Shown here: in pieces, positions 42,167-54,174 of the stretch
Layout: each line of letters opens with the position of its first letter
How positions within the stretch are numbered: position 1 is the first letter of the stretch
Assembly (NCBI GenBank): GCA_016110215.1
Contig: JADWQD010000007.1
Span: 1,116,001 to 1,180,000, forward strand
Source: Capronia americana
Lineage: Eukaryota; Ascomycota; Eurotiomycetes; Chaetothyriales; Herpotrichiellaceae
DNA: 64,000 nucleotides
Reading direction: 5' to 3'
Made by a program: the position numbers and the translations under genes
Notes under the pieces: generated by a model
Databases searched by the model: none
The model's input: the letters and a program-made list of their open reading frames with translations, nothing else
Told to the model about the DNA's origin: nothing

Positions 42167-42613
42167 ATCACCCTACCACGCAGTCTGAAGCCGAAGAGCT
42201 GGCAGGAGACAGAGGCGCGCAACTAGCTCCGCGATAGAAGACCAAGATGAGGAGACTCGACGGCGGTTAGGTAAGAGTCATTGTCTGCATGAACCTGCAC
42301 AAAGTCGGTCCTGAAGATAGTTTTGGATAGTACGACGCGACTTCTATTGCGTGCAAGTTCCGCAGTAGAGGTAAAACACGGTCGAGCACAACACTACACA
42401 ACGCAACAAGAGTCGGGTCACAGGCTGACAGATTGGTAACACAGATCATGCTCAATCCGCGTTCAGGAGTAACACGAGGATATGGACGCAGATTCATCGC
42501 TCGTGCTCGAAAAGAATCAGATGTACATAGACATGAAGACACCCGGACACCAAGTTGCTGGCCGAACGCCGGGCGCCTCGCTCCTGGAAGATGCACTGGA
42601 TACAAGCCAAATA

Positions 42614-43748
42614 TCACTCTGTCGATAAGGGCGAAGACTTTGGCAAACTCTCCTTGGACGACTTTTCTCGCTCCGAGCCCTTTCCCTGTATCAAACCACT
42701 AGTCGGAGACACCCTAGAGGCCCATTCCCTGTAACAGGTTAGCATGTCTAATTTGACTGACAGTCGCAGGAGATACTCACGTCCAGCTCCCGTCGTAAAG
42801 CCTGCGATCATGCTCCGAGCCGAATCCAGCCTCCTTGAGGGCAGCCTCGATGATAGCTGCGGTTACACCCGTGCCACAGCTTGTAATAATAGGTGTTTGT
42901 GGGTCAAGTTGTTTGGACTCGAAAAGTTTTCTCAACTCCTCGCCGGGAAGGAGGGTCTTGGTGTCTGGATCCAACAATTCCTGAAAGGGCACACTCGTGG
43001 AACCAGGCATATGTCCACTTTTGATGCCTGCTCGAGGTTCTGGCTCGGTTCCCTCCCATCTCCCTTTGGATCGCGCATCAAGTATCTGGATGTTTTCCGA
43101 GCCCTCTTTCCCATGGTCATAGCCTATAGTCTTCATTTCTGCGAACTTCACCACCATGTCCGTGTTGTAGGCCGGCACAGGATACTTCGTGATGTTCGGG
43201 ACTTCTGGGGGGCCTGTCTCGACGGGGTAGCCATCCTGGACCCAGACACGGAAGTTGTTCAACACGTGAACTTTGGGATGGCCAAAGACACGCATAGTCC
43301 ACGCTACCCGAGGAGCGGAGAACAAGCCGAGCTCTTCTGTATCGTAAACGACCACTTCATCTTCTCTCCTCACTCCCAGCTTGGACATTGCATCTGCGAA
43401 TGCATCGCAAGTCGGTAGCATGTGTGGCCATTCCGACTCTTGGTCTTTGATCTCATCGATGTCGAAGAAGCGAGCTGTTGGAATCCTCTTCTTCAGGAAA
43501 GCTTGTAGCCCCGTCCTCTTCTCTGGGTCATTGGGCATAAACCACGCGGCACATATGGGAATGACCTTGGGAGCTGTGGAAATGGCAGTGGGGGCGTTCT
43601 GCTTCAGAGCTTCGTCAAGTTCTTTTGGGCTGACGAGGTAGGAGGAAAAGCCGCGGCAGGGCAAGAAGGATCTGTGATGGGCATGGCTTTGCAGTGGGCG
43701 AGCCGCTGCGGGGCGCCAGAGCGGCACGAAGCCCTTCGGCGTTCGCAT
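42614..43748 (-). CDS. TUM1: 3-mercaptopyruvate / thiosulfate sulfurtransferase
   Basis: Two exons encode a two-domain rhodanese protein of about 340 residues. MRTPKGFVPLWRPAAARPLQ is Arg-rich and free of acidic residues, a likely mitochondrial presequence. The first rhodanese domain has VIPICAAWFMPNDPEKRTG and EDEVVVYDTEELGLFSAPR. The second has IQILDARSKGRWEGTEPEPR, SGHMPGSTSVPF and the active-site loop ITSCGTGVTAA, the C-G-[ST]-G-V-T form of mercaptopyruvate sulfurtransferases. A 52-base intron (42729-42780) splits YDGSWT from EWASR, restoring the conserved YDGSWTEW end. The yeast homologue feeds sulfur into tRNA thiolation and Urm1 conjugation. It shares a 473-base divergent promoter with APC11. 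Confidence 0.93.
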
Positions 43749-44221
43749 TTTGTTTGCTGGTACTATGTAGATCGACTATCGTGACATTGTTGCAAATAGA
43801 TCCAAGAGAGGCTGGATCACTGTTTTCGGCTCAGCAATCTGTCTTGTCACAAAGTAACTGGCTAGAGGGGGCAGGAAGATAGGGAATTAGTATGAGTAAC
43901 AGCTTAGCAGAAGAAATCCACGGGATGGTATCATTTCCTCCCTCAAAGCTTCCCGAGCTTTTCCTTTCGACTCCGCATCTGACGTAGTTAGTGTGGACGA
44001 GAACGCCAGAGAACACGAGGAACACCCAGAAACTTACTCCACCTCGTGTCTCCGATCTTCAGATCAGCGGCCTGGAAGTTTGAGCGTGGCGCTTTGACAC
44101 GCGACAGGCATGTGAAGCAACACACACAAACACTGCACCTTACCGTTCACGCTTTCAACCTTACCATCACCACATCTTCGACGTTTGTCAGGCTGCAACT
44201 GCACGACGAGGCGGCGCCCAC

Positions 44222-44618
44222 ATGAAGGTCAAGATCAACAAGTGGCACGCCGTCGCCACATGGCGATGGGACATGCCCGAAGATGAAGTCTGTGGCATCT
44301 GTCGCGTCCAGTTCGACGGTACTTGCCCTACATGCAAATTTCCAGGCGATGACTGCACTTTGCTCATGGGAAAATGTGGCCACTCATTCCATATGGTGCG
44401 GTGCGCACTTTCTGTTTCACATTCGGGGTCTTGCTGACTGGAGTAGCATTGCCTCTTGACCTGGATTCAACAAGAGTCCTCAAAGGGTCTTTGTCCGATG
44501 TGTCGTCAGAGTAAGCTCCCGCCAGCCATGTGCAATAGACTTGTTACTGATACCTGCAGAATTCGAGTGGAAGCAAGGTGGTGGACAGGAACAGGTGGCG
44601 AATGCAACAGGACAATAA
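44222..44618 (+). CDS. APC11: anaphase-promoting complex subunit 11 (RING-H2)
   Basis: Three exons join from the ATG at 44222 to encode about 100 residues. The RING-H2 ligands appear in order: CGICRVQFDGTCPTC, the insertion CKFPGDDCTLL, then CGHSFHMHCLLTW and CPMCRQKFEW. MKVKINKWHAVATWRWDMPE is the highly conserved N-terminal strand of Apc11. Both introns interrupt conserved text: HSFHM/HCLLTW and CRQK/FEWK. The C-terminus is VANATGQ. The subunit, with Apc2, forms the catalytic core of the APC/C ubiquitin ligase that drives anaphase and mitotic exit. Length and motif order match the family fully. It is divergent from the sulfurtransferase. Confidence 0.94.
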
Positions 44619-44726
44619 TGGCAACCTACGAAGACATCCCTGTCGCCTGATAGTTATCGACTGTTACATACGGCCAGCCACCCTATCTCATAAAGTGGCA
44701 CTACTTACGACAATCACGTTGACGAG

Positions 44727-45873
44727 ATGGTCAGCCTCACTCCAACTTACCCTTCCAACGATTATCTATGGAACCCAGCTCCGGCATGTCAACCGCCGCT
44801 GAGTGCGGTCTACACCTCAACCACATCTCTGGACCGAAGTCGTTCTCATGACGAACACACGATCATGCAACGCGGAACCATACCGGAACCTCGAATTAGG
44901 CGGCAAGTCGACTCGACAATGACCATTACCTCTTTGGATGGTCAAATGACTACTCCCACACTGTGCACGTTGTTACAAGAAAGCCCACAGAATGGAGCCC
45001 TGGTATGCAAGAGTTTGACTCCAACGATCTTGTGGTAATCTCATATCGCAAGCTCTGTATGGCTCTTATGACATATTGATGAGTATTCACCTGGAGAAGG
45101 GTTTAGGATGGAGTGTCTTTCTCGATGTCCAAATGATGTCTCGAACGCCAATATCGGTCTCGGCAAGTGAGGGACAATGTCGACCAGATATCCTTCGGAA
45201 AGCCGCCCGCAGCTATCAGGTCTGCCAGATGAGCAAACTAGTAACAGATCGGCCGAGCGCCGTAGCTTCCTCGCAACGCTGGTTACTTCCATCACACAGC
45301 AACATCCTACAATATGCCATGCAGTCGGTAATTCCAAAATCTGCCCAAGGCGCTTTGAATCTACCTCCCTGATGGCTGTCTCCAATACCACGACTCAATC
45401 CTTCTTTATGGGGATAGTCTTGTCATCTTGCAGCCTCGCCTTGGGTCGTGTTGGTCTGAAGGGATCTGTGGAATTGTTGCTTCGGGAAAGACTGCGGATG
45501 TGGATTCTGCGTGCAGTGCTATCCGCTGTCATCGTTGACTCCTTACCAGCGGTAGCTCATCAAGGTCTATGGCGCGGACGGTTCTGTATGGGAGAGATCG
45601 CCAACTGAATTCGATATCTCGAAAGTCCCATTCCACCGCGATGTGGAAGTCCTGAATGATAAATCAGTCTGTAACCAGAATCTTGCTCACTCCTCGCATC
45701 TTGGTCTGATTCTTGGGACGCCAACGCATCAGTACAAGCACACCTGTCTGCCATCTGTGTTGAAAGCCATACTAGCTTACGTCCAATCCAGCCTTCGATC
45801 CTCATATCTCTCAATTCAGATGGTGCATCTTTGTGACCGCGACAAGTCAATTCTTAGCTCTCGCACACTCTGA
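44727..45873 (+). CDS. possible multi-exon gene of unknown function, exons unresolved
   Basis: Plus-strand frames in this interval look protein-like but cannot be joined with certainty. 44727-45038 reads MVSLTPTYPSNDYLWNPAPA and is rich in Ser, Thr and Pro. 45372-45537 contains DGCLQYHDSILLYGDSLVIL. The last stretch, from about 45561 to 45873, reads KVYGADGSVWERSPTEFDI, then PSVLKAILAYVQSSLRSSYL and ends ILSSRTL. No family is recognised. It might be a lineage-specific gene or a relic. The minus strand is also partly open here. Confidence 0.27.
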
Positions 45874-45912
45874 GCGCATTCCTGAAGTGAAGACAACCTC
45901 CCTCAGCATTTG

Positions 45913-46512
45913 CTATTGCTTTTCAGGATGATGACATTCGTAGGAGTCGACCTCCATGGCGTCCAGGGCACCGTTGGGCGCTTCGAGATCGAAGTCGTCG
46001 ACCTGACTGACTCGTTCTGTGTTTAGGATATGAAGCCTAGGGGTATTTTCCCGTGCCGAACCTGGTCTGTCTGTGCAAATTGGACACTGGAAGCGCGAGG
46101 TCCTGTCGGCGGGTCTTGTGGTTTCGGCACTGATGGCCCAAGCCATATATACCATGACATCGTCGTGTTTGAGGTTGCGGTAGTCGGGCTTTGCCACGTC
46201 GGTTCCCCCCTTGTCCCTACTGCAGTAGATCGGGTACCACAGGACCAGGTGGTCGTAGAGACGACGCGGTGGCTCCGGGGAAAAGACTATCGCGTAGCTT
46301 GGAGTTGACATTGCGCGCTTCAAAGCCCTGACAAGCAAGACAAAATCCTCGAGCTCCATCTCCATGATGTGGGGATTCAGCTTTCCAAAGAGCTGAAGGA
46401 ATCGTTGAAAGATGGTGTGCGCTGTCTCGGAGCTGAGAGGCGAGGGTTGTTTAGATGGTCGCGAATCTCCATTGGTTCCAGAAGTCGTGCTCGCCATGCT
46501 TGGTGTCGACAA
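45913..46512 (-). CDS. uncharacterised 199-residue protein
   Basis: A single exon runs from the ATG at 46512 (MSTPSMASTTSGTNGDSRPS); the ATG at 46497 is an alternative. A Ser/Thr-rich N-terminal tail of about 30 residues precedes a helical part, AHTIFQRFLQLFGKLNPHIM and EDFVLLVRALKRAMSTP. Then come RRLYDHLVLWYPIYC and a C-terminal acidic stretch, DDFDLEAPNGALDAMEVDSY. One C-x-x-C (QCPICTD) is visible but no further metal ligands form a known finger. No signal or membrane segment. I do not recognise the family; the amino-acid make-up argues for a real gene. Confidence 0.55.
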   Translation of the reverse strand: MSTPSMASTTSGTNGDSRPSKQPSPLSSETAHTIFQRFLQLFGKLNPHIMEMELEDFVLLVRALKRAMSTPSYAIVFSPEPPRRLYDHLVLWYPIYCSRDKGGTDVAKPDYRNLKHDDVMVYMAWAISAETTRPADRTSRFQCPICTDRPGSARENTPRLHILNTERVSQVDDFDLEAPNGALDAMEVDSYECHHPEKQ

Positions 46513-47422
46513 TATTCAACAAGTTGTTAACTTGGTACCAATGCTCTTCTCGAGGGAGACCTGGGGATCCTGAAGAGATTGCGGATTGAAGAGTATCTAG
46601 GTGAGTAATCATCAAATCAAATGAAGTAGTTGAAGTAGTTGAAAAAGTGTGAAGGCAGCTGCAGGATCTGATGACTGCCTTGTTTGTTAGCAGTGTCACC
46701 TTCACTCCTGTAAAGGTGTTTGTTATGATGAAAGATCCCAGAGTCAAAGCCTTGCCGCACAGACACAAGGAGCCCTGTGCTTTCCAGCTACTTGCTTGAA
46801 ATCGCACTCATATCCCACTGTGCAGCCAGCGGCATCCAGCAACAGTGTCATCATGAGAATCAGTCAAGACGCGCCGCCGGAATCCTCGCAGTGAATCTCG
46901 TCCCCGGCCAGCGGGTCTCACGGTGCTTGCATTGCTCAACGACAAAGTAGCTGAGAACTGTGTTGAGTCCAAAACAAGACAGCCTCCCTCGCGTGTCGGC
47001 TGCTCCTTCCGATTGAGAGGCGTCAGTTATAGAAGGAGTGCCGAGTGCTGGTAGAGAAGCCTTGGGGTAAGATGTACCCGGTAATTCGTCAGGAGCGTCC
47101 AGCGGCTTGCACAAACTCACCACCCCTAGTAGCGTGGAGGGCTCGTTCACCGCGTTTCACCTCGTTCCAATCACCGCAGTACATATGGCAAGGCTACTGC
47201 CTGGACGCGGGGGTCGGGCACCTCAAGCCAAGGACGACGCCTTGTTACTGTGATCGACAAGGCAGACCAGGTCTACTTATCACGGATGCATTCACACCGG
47301 TTATCTCTTCTGCGACTAACAGGGCGCAGCCTTCTCTTTGAGTCAAGGTGCTCCGGCGACCTTCAACAACGCTGGCAGCCGTTGAACATCAGTCTTTGAA
47401 ATTCTCTCTCCATATCGGGACA

Positions 47423-48716
47423 ATGGAAGATGAAAACAGGAGGGATGACTTCAGTACTGCCGACGTGGGTGATGGCAACGACAATGAGGTGTCAGAAGAC
47501 CTCCTACCGGAGGCCGCAATACCTATGGTACCCTTGGCGGCTGATACTGAGACTGATCGCATCTATCCCACATCTTTGGATGCTAACGAGCCGCTGACCA
47601 ACAACGCTGACAGGCGCTCGAGATCAGTCTCCGAACACATTCACTCACCATATCTGGCAATGGAAGATGAAAACAGGAGAGATGATATCAGTACTGCCGA
47701 CACAGATGATGGCGACGACAACGACGTGCCGGAGGACCTCGCACCGGAGGCTGCAATACCCATGGCTCCCCTGGCCGCTGCTAGTGACACCGATCACATC
47801 ACTTTGGGTAGTAATGACCCGCCCATCGGACCGATTTCGAACAACGGCAGCACCGTCGACGATGTCGTTACGGAAGACCACGTCCCCGTCATGCCTTCGC
47901 CCTCCCCCCAAAGACTCGAGCGCGTTATAGTAGCATTAGCGCAAACAGTGTCTAGGCTAGACAGCACGATGTCGACGCAAGCGAGATGGCAGATCCGGTT
48001 CTCTTCTGCCCAGACAATTCTGGCGGTGCTCTCGCTACTGGTAGCGGCCTTTATGGCACATCCGCAGTGGTTCGACCATCTGCTGAATGAGTGGATGGCA
48101 CGGTTGGCATTGAAAAGCTACTGTGCAAATTACACGCAAACTGTGCGTCCCTAGAACAGGCTTACAGCAGCTCTCTGACTTCTCCAGATCAATGAAACAC
48201 AATCTGTTGCATTGTGCGCTGAGACCAATCTCACCGACGTTGCACCTCTACCTACACTCGCCAAACGATGGGGCTTGTTGCCTGCTTCACCGATTGACAG
48301 CGCCGCAGCGTTTCGTATCGGGCTCACGGGCTTCCTCACGATTGCCTGGCTAGTGCTTGAGACTTCCATCATTTTGCAGACTGCTCAACGGAGCATACAG
48401 TCCTCTCTGGTGATGGTAATAAGCTTGTGCCGTGGTTGTGAGACCGTCTAACTTTCTTCTTCATCAACAGATATATGTTACACCGGTGGCGCTAGCAAGT
48501 TCTCTCTTCTCTATGCAACCGAACGTCATGCCTTTCTTAAAAATTAATATTCTATACGTCATAACTCTGTATCTCTACCACTTGCACTGGGGATGGGTTC
48601 TATCCCTTTACGGGCCGTCCATACTCGGGTTTATTCGGAGATATGCGCCGGCGACGGATGTCAACGTTCGAGCGCCGCCCCACGGGCCGGACTTGGAAGT
48701 GGGTGTGGCGGAATAG
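47423..48716 (+). CDS. uncharacterised membrane protein with a duplicated acidic N-terminus
   Basis: Three exons join in phase from the ATG at 47423. The N-terminal half is acidic and contains a duplication: MEDENRRDDFSTADVGDG at residue 1 and MEDENRRDDISTADTDDG at residue 80, each followed by a matching PEAAIPM segment (period 79 residues, 237 bases). A heptad-like stretch, LERVIVALAQTVSRLDSTMS, precedes the first membrane segment, TILAVLSLLVAAFMA. Exon 2 adds FRIGLTGFLTIAWLVLETSI. Exon 3 adds INILYVITLYLYHLHWGWVL, and the protein ends LEVGVAE. The introns follow NYTQT and SSLVM. No known family. The second intron call rests on extending the membrane region, so the C-terminus is less certain than the start. 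Confidence 0.6.
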
Positions 48717-49298
48717 TGGCACAGATTATGCAAGCAAAGCAAGTCTGTCGATGGTGGGTGGATGGGGCATCTCGGATGTGACTCAGGAACTCTATACGGC
48801 CCACAAGTCAGAGGACGATCGAGTATTGAGTTTGAAAGCGACTGCAGTCATCTTATCAACTCGGGCCGAGAATTGCTCGTGAACAGGCGAAGGAGACACG
48901 GAGGAGATCTACGGGATCACTCGCTGTTAGTGACGCATAACCGTGCTGGAACTGCGGAGCAGTAGGGTATTGTGAAGGTGCTGGACAAGCTACTCGTACA
49001 GGGAAGGAATGCGGCAGTTGATCAGGTTTGGTTGGTCAGGTTGCGAACGAAGCCGTGGCTCCTTTCAAGCCACAGCCTCGCCAGGCTCCAAAACTTACGC
49101 CGTATTGCCACTCTCCGTAGCCTTCAGCTGAACAAGCTTCCCTGCAGATCAGTTGGAGCCAGGAAGGGCAGGGCAGAGTCTTCAGGGCTCTTTCTATGGC
49201 ATTCGCGTGCCCCCCGCCCCGCCTGTCTTCCTCCTGTCTATACGTATCTAGATGCGCCACGCACATATGCACACACACACAACGACGAGGAATCCCCG
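48717..49298. other. intergenic, convergent 3' ends
   Basis: No gene is seen in 582 bases between the hypothetical membrane protein and the aldo-keto reductase. A short CACACACACACA run lies near 49269-49280. Confidence 0.45.
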
Positions 49299-50726
49299 CT
49301 ACCGCCAATAACTCGGCCCCCGCCCCTTCAGATACACTTCCCACGCTTCGTCCAGCACCTGGACCACCTCGTCCGGTAAGGGGCCCTTTTCCAAGTCCGC
49401 GAGATTACTCTCCAATTGTTGCAACGAACTGACGCCGATGATGACGCCGTCGTTCCCGCCGTCTTTGGCGAATTTGAGCAACGAGTGGTGGATGCACCAT
49501 CGGAGGGCGGTTTCCAGAAGCGTGAGCCCGTGTTTCTGTACGACGGGTTCGATGTGTTGGAGGGCCAGGAAGGTGTTGTCTTGGAAGTACCGGTCGCGGT
49601 ACATCTAGGAAGGAAATGACATGGTTAGATATCGTTCTACTAAAAATGGAGGCCATCCGTCCCCAAGGGAGCGAGTGCACGCGCTGTTGATACAGTCGAT
49701 GCGTCGACCACAACTGAACATGCAGCCAGGCCACTAGGGATCTTCATCCGCACACCATACATACCTTTCCTGCCCTGTGGTTGTCCGCAAATCGTCCTTC
49801 GTTCGGAACTTCCGATTTTGACTTGTACTTTCCGCTGAAGACACCTCCAGCGAGCTATGGTTGCTGGTCAGCGAGAATAATGAATGGTCGGAGACGCTGT
49901 GCGCCGACGCCACGGGACTTACTGGGTTGTACACCACCAAGTCTATGCCGTACCTGTTGCGCTCGACGTCAGCTCAATTGAATGCCGGACCTCAGGTGTC
50001 TCGGAACTGGAAGGGCTACACTCACTTCCTACAAGCCGGGACCAGCTCCTTCTCAATATCCCTTGTGATGGCATTGTACATGGCCTGGTAGATCGTGGGC
50101 TTCACCCACCCTCTTTCGTTGGCGATGTTCCACACCTCGGCGACTTCCCAAGCCGCGAAGTTCGACAAGCCGAGCTGCACGAACTTCCCTTCCTTGAACA
50201 GCTTGTTACACTCCTCCAGCGTGTCTTTGAAGGGCACAGATCTGTCCGGCGCATGCAGGTAGAAGATATCCACCGTCTCGGTCCCGAGCTCTTTCAGACT
50301 CTTCTCCAAACTCGCTCTCAGCTTCTCCGGCGCATGGTCTCCAGGGTTGACTGGGAAGCATTTCGTTGCCAGTGTCAACCCCCTGTCTTTCCACTTCGCT
50401 TCCCTTGTAAACGCCTCTTGATCGCCTCCGATGTACGCCCGCGCGGTATCCACCTCGTTGTATCCTTGCGACTGGAAGAAATCGAGGTTCTTGTTATATT
50501 CTTCCAATGTCGTGATTCGACCGCCTTTTGATTCCGTGCCGGGAGGACCAAAAGTCATCAGGCCGAGGATTATACGTGGCTTTTGAGGGCCCATTGTTGA
50601 GGTGACGAGGGGCATTTTTGCGATCGGGGTGCGAGGTCGCAGCTGATGTGTTAAAGATGCAAGGCGCGTGGTGGCGTTGGAGGTGAGTGAGGCGGCGGGA
50701 CGTGGAATGACTCTATTCAACATCAA
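49299..50726 (-). CDS. aldo-keto reductase of the AKR7 (aflatoxin-aldehyde reductase) type
   Basis: Four exons. I give the ATG at 50726 (MMLNRVIPRPAASLTSNATT), whose Arg/Ser/Thr-rich start could direct import to mitochondria; the ATG near 50613, opening MPLVTSTMGPQKPRI, is the usual family start. KPRIILGLMTFGP and NEVDTARAY (catalytic Asp and Tyr of the tetrad) are followed by LATKCFPVNPGDHAPE (Lys) and DIFYLHAPD (His). The introns follow PACRK, VVYNP and HRAGK, the joins giving YGIDLVVYNPLAGGVFSGKY. GVIIGVSSLQQLESNL is the NADPH-binding C-terminal loop. These enzymes reduce aldehydes and dialdehydes with NADPH, mostly in detoxification. It ends GRGPSYWR. Confidence 0.92.
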
Positions 50727-51374
50727 GATAAAAACGAACCTCTGTCACGTAAATTACGACGGATTTGGGAGATAAGGTCGAGAATTGTTACTTCGACCTC
50801 GCTATCACGACATCGGACATTCGCCGTGGTGATGACAGCATTGACACGCTTCTCCAATTTTGCGGGGACAATCAGATGGCCTCGCCGATTACTGAGTACG
50901 AAGTGACGGAAAACTGGCGGAAGCTCGCGTCAAAACCCTGTCTCGCGCGACTCACGCTCCCTATCTTCTATCAGTACTTTTTTTGTTACCATGGCCATCA
51001 ACTTCTCTCTACCCAGGACGAGGGAGTTCATCAAGCCGTTCTTGCGCAGCCTGACATGCGTCACAGCGCATGTCGTTCCCTTACTCACCTGTGCGCACTG
51101 TTCTTGTATCCGAAAACCATCAACTTTGGACATCAGGGGCTTCGTCAAGAATCTGCGACAAGTGGTGACAAGGAAGTCATGAATGTTATGTTTGGAGCTG
51201 ACGCTTATAGGGACATATCTGACTGGATCAACCGAATCCGCGGCTCTCTAAACCCTGAAATATGCGTGACTCCGGCTCCTCTTTACTGTCCTGCCGGGCG
51301 TAAGTGCCGCGAGGCCTCTCACAGCTGACTTTCGTGATTGTTGGTAGAGCAATTTGCTCGAGAACCTGGGGGTG
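50727..51374. other. intergenic, no confirmed gene
   Basis: A plus-strand open frame (50765-51328, first codon TTG) contains protein-like text such as DISDWINRIRGSLNPEIC but lacks an ATG start in the right place and any recognised family. I treat it as unassigned. Confidence 0.35.
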
Positions 51375-53261
51375 TCAAACCAACTCCAACTTGTGCGAAT
51401 TGTGATTGAGACGGTTCTCAGCCTTGACGGGTTCTTCAAGATCGAAGGCCGAGATCTGCTCAACCATGTCAGCGTCCTTGGGTTTGGAGTCTACATCCAC
51501 CGCCGCATTGTGGTAATCGAGCTCGCCAAAATCACCAAGGCCATCCAGTTCGCGCTGGTAGACCGCCACCTCTTCCGCATCTCCGAATATCTGTGCAACT
51601 TCCTCCAACGGCATTCCTTTGGTGTTTGGAAAGGTAAACCATATGACTATGCCCATCACGACTGAGATGATGACAAAGATGAGATAGAACCTCCACTCGA
51701 TAGTGCTAGAAGGGATGTTAGACGTTTCCAAGGGACGAGATACCACAGATTACTTACTCAAAGGCCGTCGGAGCAAGCTGGAGCCACAAAATGCATGATG
51801 CACTGAAGTTCGCAAAAGCGAAGCTCATACCTTTGGCACGAAGATGGTTTGGCCAAATCTCGGCAAAGTAAGCGTACTGGATACCTAACCAAACGATCAG
51901 CAAATGTTCCGAGACTTCCACTAGTTCAGAGAGCCCACCCTCCAGGAACATGGCAATAAACACATTGAAGACAAAGAGGAAAGCCACAGCAGCTTCGAGA
52001 CCAGACTTATTCGTTGTGCCGACAAACTCGGCAACCAGAGCCGTGAAAACAGCCAAGCTGAGGCCGGCTCCGCCGATGCCAGTCGCGGCATACTTGTTGC
52101 GTGGGAAGCGGTCAATCACGAACGGGACGAAAAAGTTCAACCCCAAGGTCATGGTGTTCCACGCGGCGGGATAAACGAGCTGCTTGACAGGGCTGAAATG
52201 TAAGTCTCGATAGATGATCGGGCCGTAATCTATACACGTTAGCTGACGCCGAAAGGCCATGAGCGGACCGACTGACTGTTTATCACGAGCACGCCAGTGG
52301 TGCTCACACTCCAGGTGAGGGCTGCGGTAAGAATGCAGCGCTTTCGGTGTGACGGTCGTCGAAACATTTCGGCCCAAGAAGCGTTCATCCTCCTATCCAA
52401 CTCGATTTGTTTCGAAATCTGGAGGATTTCAGCAGTGACAAACAGGCTGCGGTCCTCCTTGGGCTTTTGGTGTAGTCTCGTCAGAATCGCTTCGGCCTCG
52501 TCGGCTCGGCTCTTCATCATGAGGAAGCGGGGGCTCTCCGGCATCCAGTACAGACCGCATAAGAGGACCGTGGGACCGACACACTGAAGCGCAAGAGGTA
52601 CTCTCCAGGTGACTGGCTCAGTCCAGAAGTAAAACCCCAGACCGATCCAGCCCTGAAGAACGTATCCGAGAATGTATCCAATGGCGTGCATTTCGACTAT
52701 AGCTCCACGGAATTTCGGTGGGGCGACTTCGGCCATCCAGGTCTGCATTGGTTAACCCTGACCAACAGAGACCAAAGCAGAGAAGGGCTAGCATGAGATA
52801 TGCATACCGGAACTGCCACCACCAAGACGAATGCTCCCGCCCCCGAAACGAACCGAAACACAATAAATTCTGCGATATGAACACTACCGGCCAGAAAAGC
52901 CCCCGACACCAGAACTAAGCATGCTCCCTGGTCATAGAAGTTAGCCTACCACTCGAAAGGACTCATCGCTCTTCCTCATACAAGAGCAACCCCCCATTTC
53001 CGGCCCCATCGGTCTGCAACCACGGGAAATGAAAGGACACCGAAAAATCCGCCGGCGAAGTAGAGCCCATTCATTGCTCCGATCAGGCCAGCAGCATTGC
53101 TTCGTGTCGCGAGATCAAAGTACTCGTTAAAGGACGGCTGACCCAAAGTTGTTGCGATGATGGCACTGGCGTAGCCGTAGGAGAAAGAGCCTAAAGACAT
53201 GAAGACGAGAATGCCTAGAATGTAGCCCGTAACGGGCTGATGGTCGATAGCCGTCGTCATC
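51375..53261 (-). CDS. MFS sugar-porter family transporter, six exons
   Basis: The start chosen is the ATG at 53261 (MTTAIDHQPVTGYILGILVF); in-frame ATGs at 53359 and 53368 would add about 35 residues. Exons join at VAL/GACLVLVSG, VVAVP/TWMAEVAPP, VLVIN/NYGPIIY and TAFD/TIEWRFY. Marks of the family are GSFSYGYASAIIATTLGQPS in helix 1, DRWGRKWGVA in loop 2-3, FRFVSGAGAF, PPKFRGAIVE, MPESPRFLM after helix 6, DRFPRNKYAAT, and FPNTKGMPLEEVAQIFG after helix 12. The PESPR and P-x-T-K-G motifs make it a sugar porter like the carrier at 6569, but helix texts differ a lot, so they are distinct subfamilies. It is divergent from the SDR at 54175 and is probably the uptake carrier of the second cluster. 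Confidence 0.92.
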
Positions 53262-54174
53262 TCGTCCGCGAGACCTACAGGTATAGTAGGGAGAGTTTCC
53301 TGACTAGCTGCTAACTGCTGAATCAGTTGCAGAATCCGGGCTACCTCCTTCACAGACATGCGGGACACTATTTACATCAATGTTGGGAAGAGTACATTGC
53401 CGTAAACACGGTTTTCGCATGCTGTCTGGGAGGCAGGGTTTGCTGCTGGCCGCGGCAATTGCGGGAAAACAGCTAGCCCGAACATATGCAGATCAAGTTC
53501 TATTACCCCAGAATCGACTAGTTTGGAGCGCATCTTCCTGCCCCATGGGGTTCCCTCTGGGGCCTAGGAACGCTACCGCCTGGTTTCCATGATAGTCACC
53601 GATCCAGCAACCCTTGCCTTCCTATTCTTGCGCACGAGGAGCGAGCGTACCTCGGGATTTGGTACCTTTCTCCCTCATTTGAAGTATGGCTTGCTGGTCC
53701 GTGGTTATCGGAAGAATTGCTCCATCAAACAGTCCGCCCTGGTGCCAGGCATCAGAACCGCAGGCTACATAAATGTGCCACTCGTCACGGGTTTGTTCCA
53801 CTCACCTGATGTATGCGTGAGTGGTAAACAGGCTGAGTGGGCGTGGGATGTGACCATCAGGGCAATCAAAACATGCTGTAACTATACAGTTCTTCGGCAT
53901 AATTCCAACTGGCAGCGACGATCCCATGCGAATGGTTCGGGATCGATGCAACTGGCTCCCATGGGACTGCATGCTCTTCCCTCGGCATCGTCCCTACCAC
54001 TCTCAGGCTAAACTCCGGCAGGTCACAGGCCAGCGGCGATACCTGATGATCTGCCATATCGTGGATGGCTTCTGCGTTGGTATTGTTTCTGCTCTGAGCA
54101 TAGAATTCGGCCAGCTCCCGCGCAGCAGCTTAGAACAGAGTCAAGCTCCTCACATAGAAGCACAAACTCCCGTC
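53262..54174. promoter_or_regulatory. divergent promoter region between MFS and SDR
   Basis: This stretch of 913 bases has no supported gene. It separates the minus-strand transporter and the plus-strand SDR and must hold both promoters. CCCATGGGG near 53541-53549 (an inverted repeat) and GGGGTTCC/CTGGGGCC around it are the only notable GC-rich elements I saw. Confidence 0.35.

Noticed and set aside
42744..43418. 224-residue plus-strand frame opposite the sulfurtransferase
   Set aside because: The opposite strand encodes a complete two-domain rhodanese with its active-site loop; the plus frame has no family text.
49266..49282. CACACA run as a microsatellite of interest
   Set aside because: Only about six units; too short to be notable.
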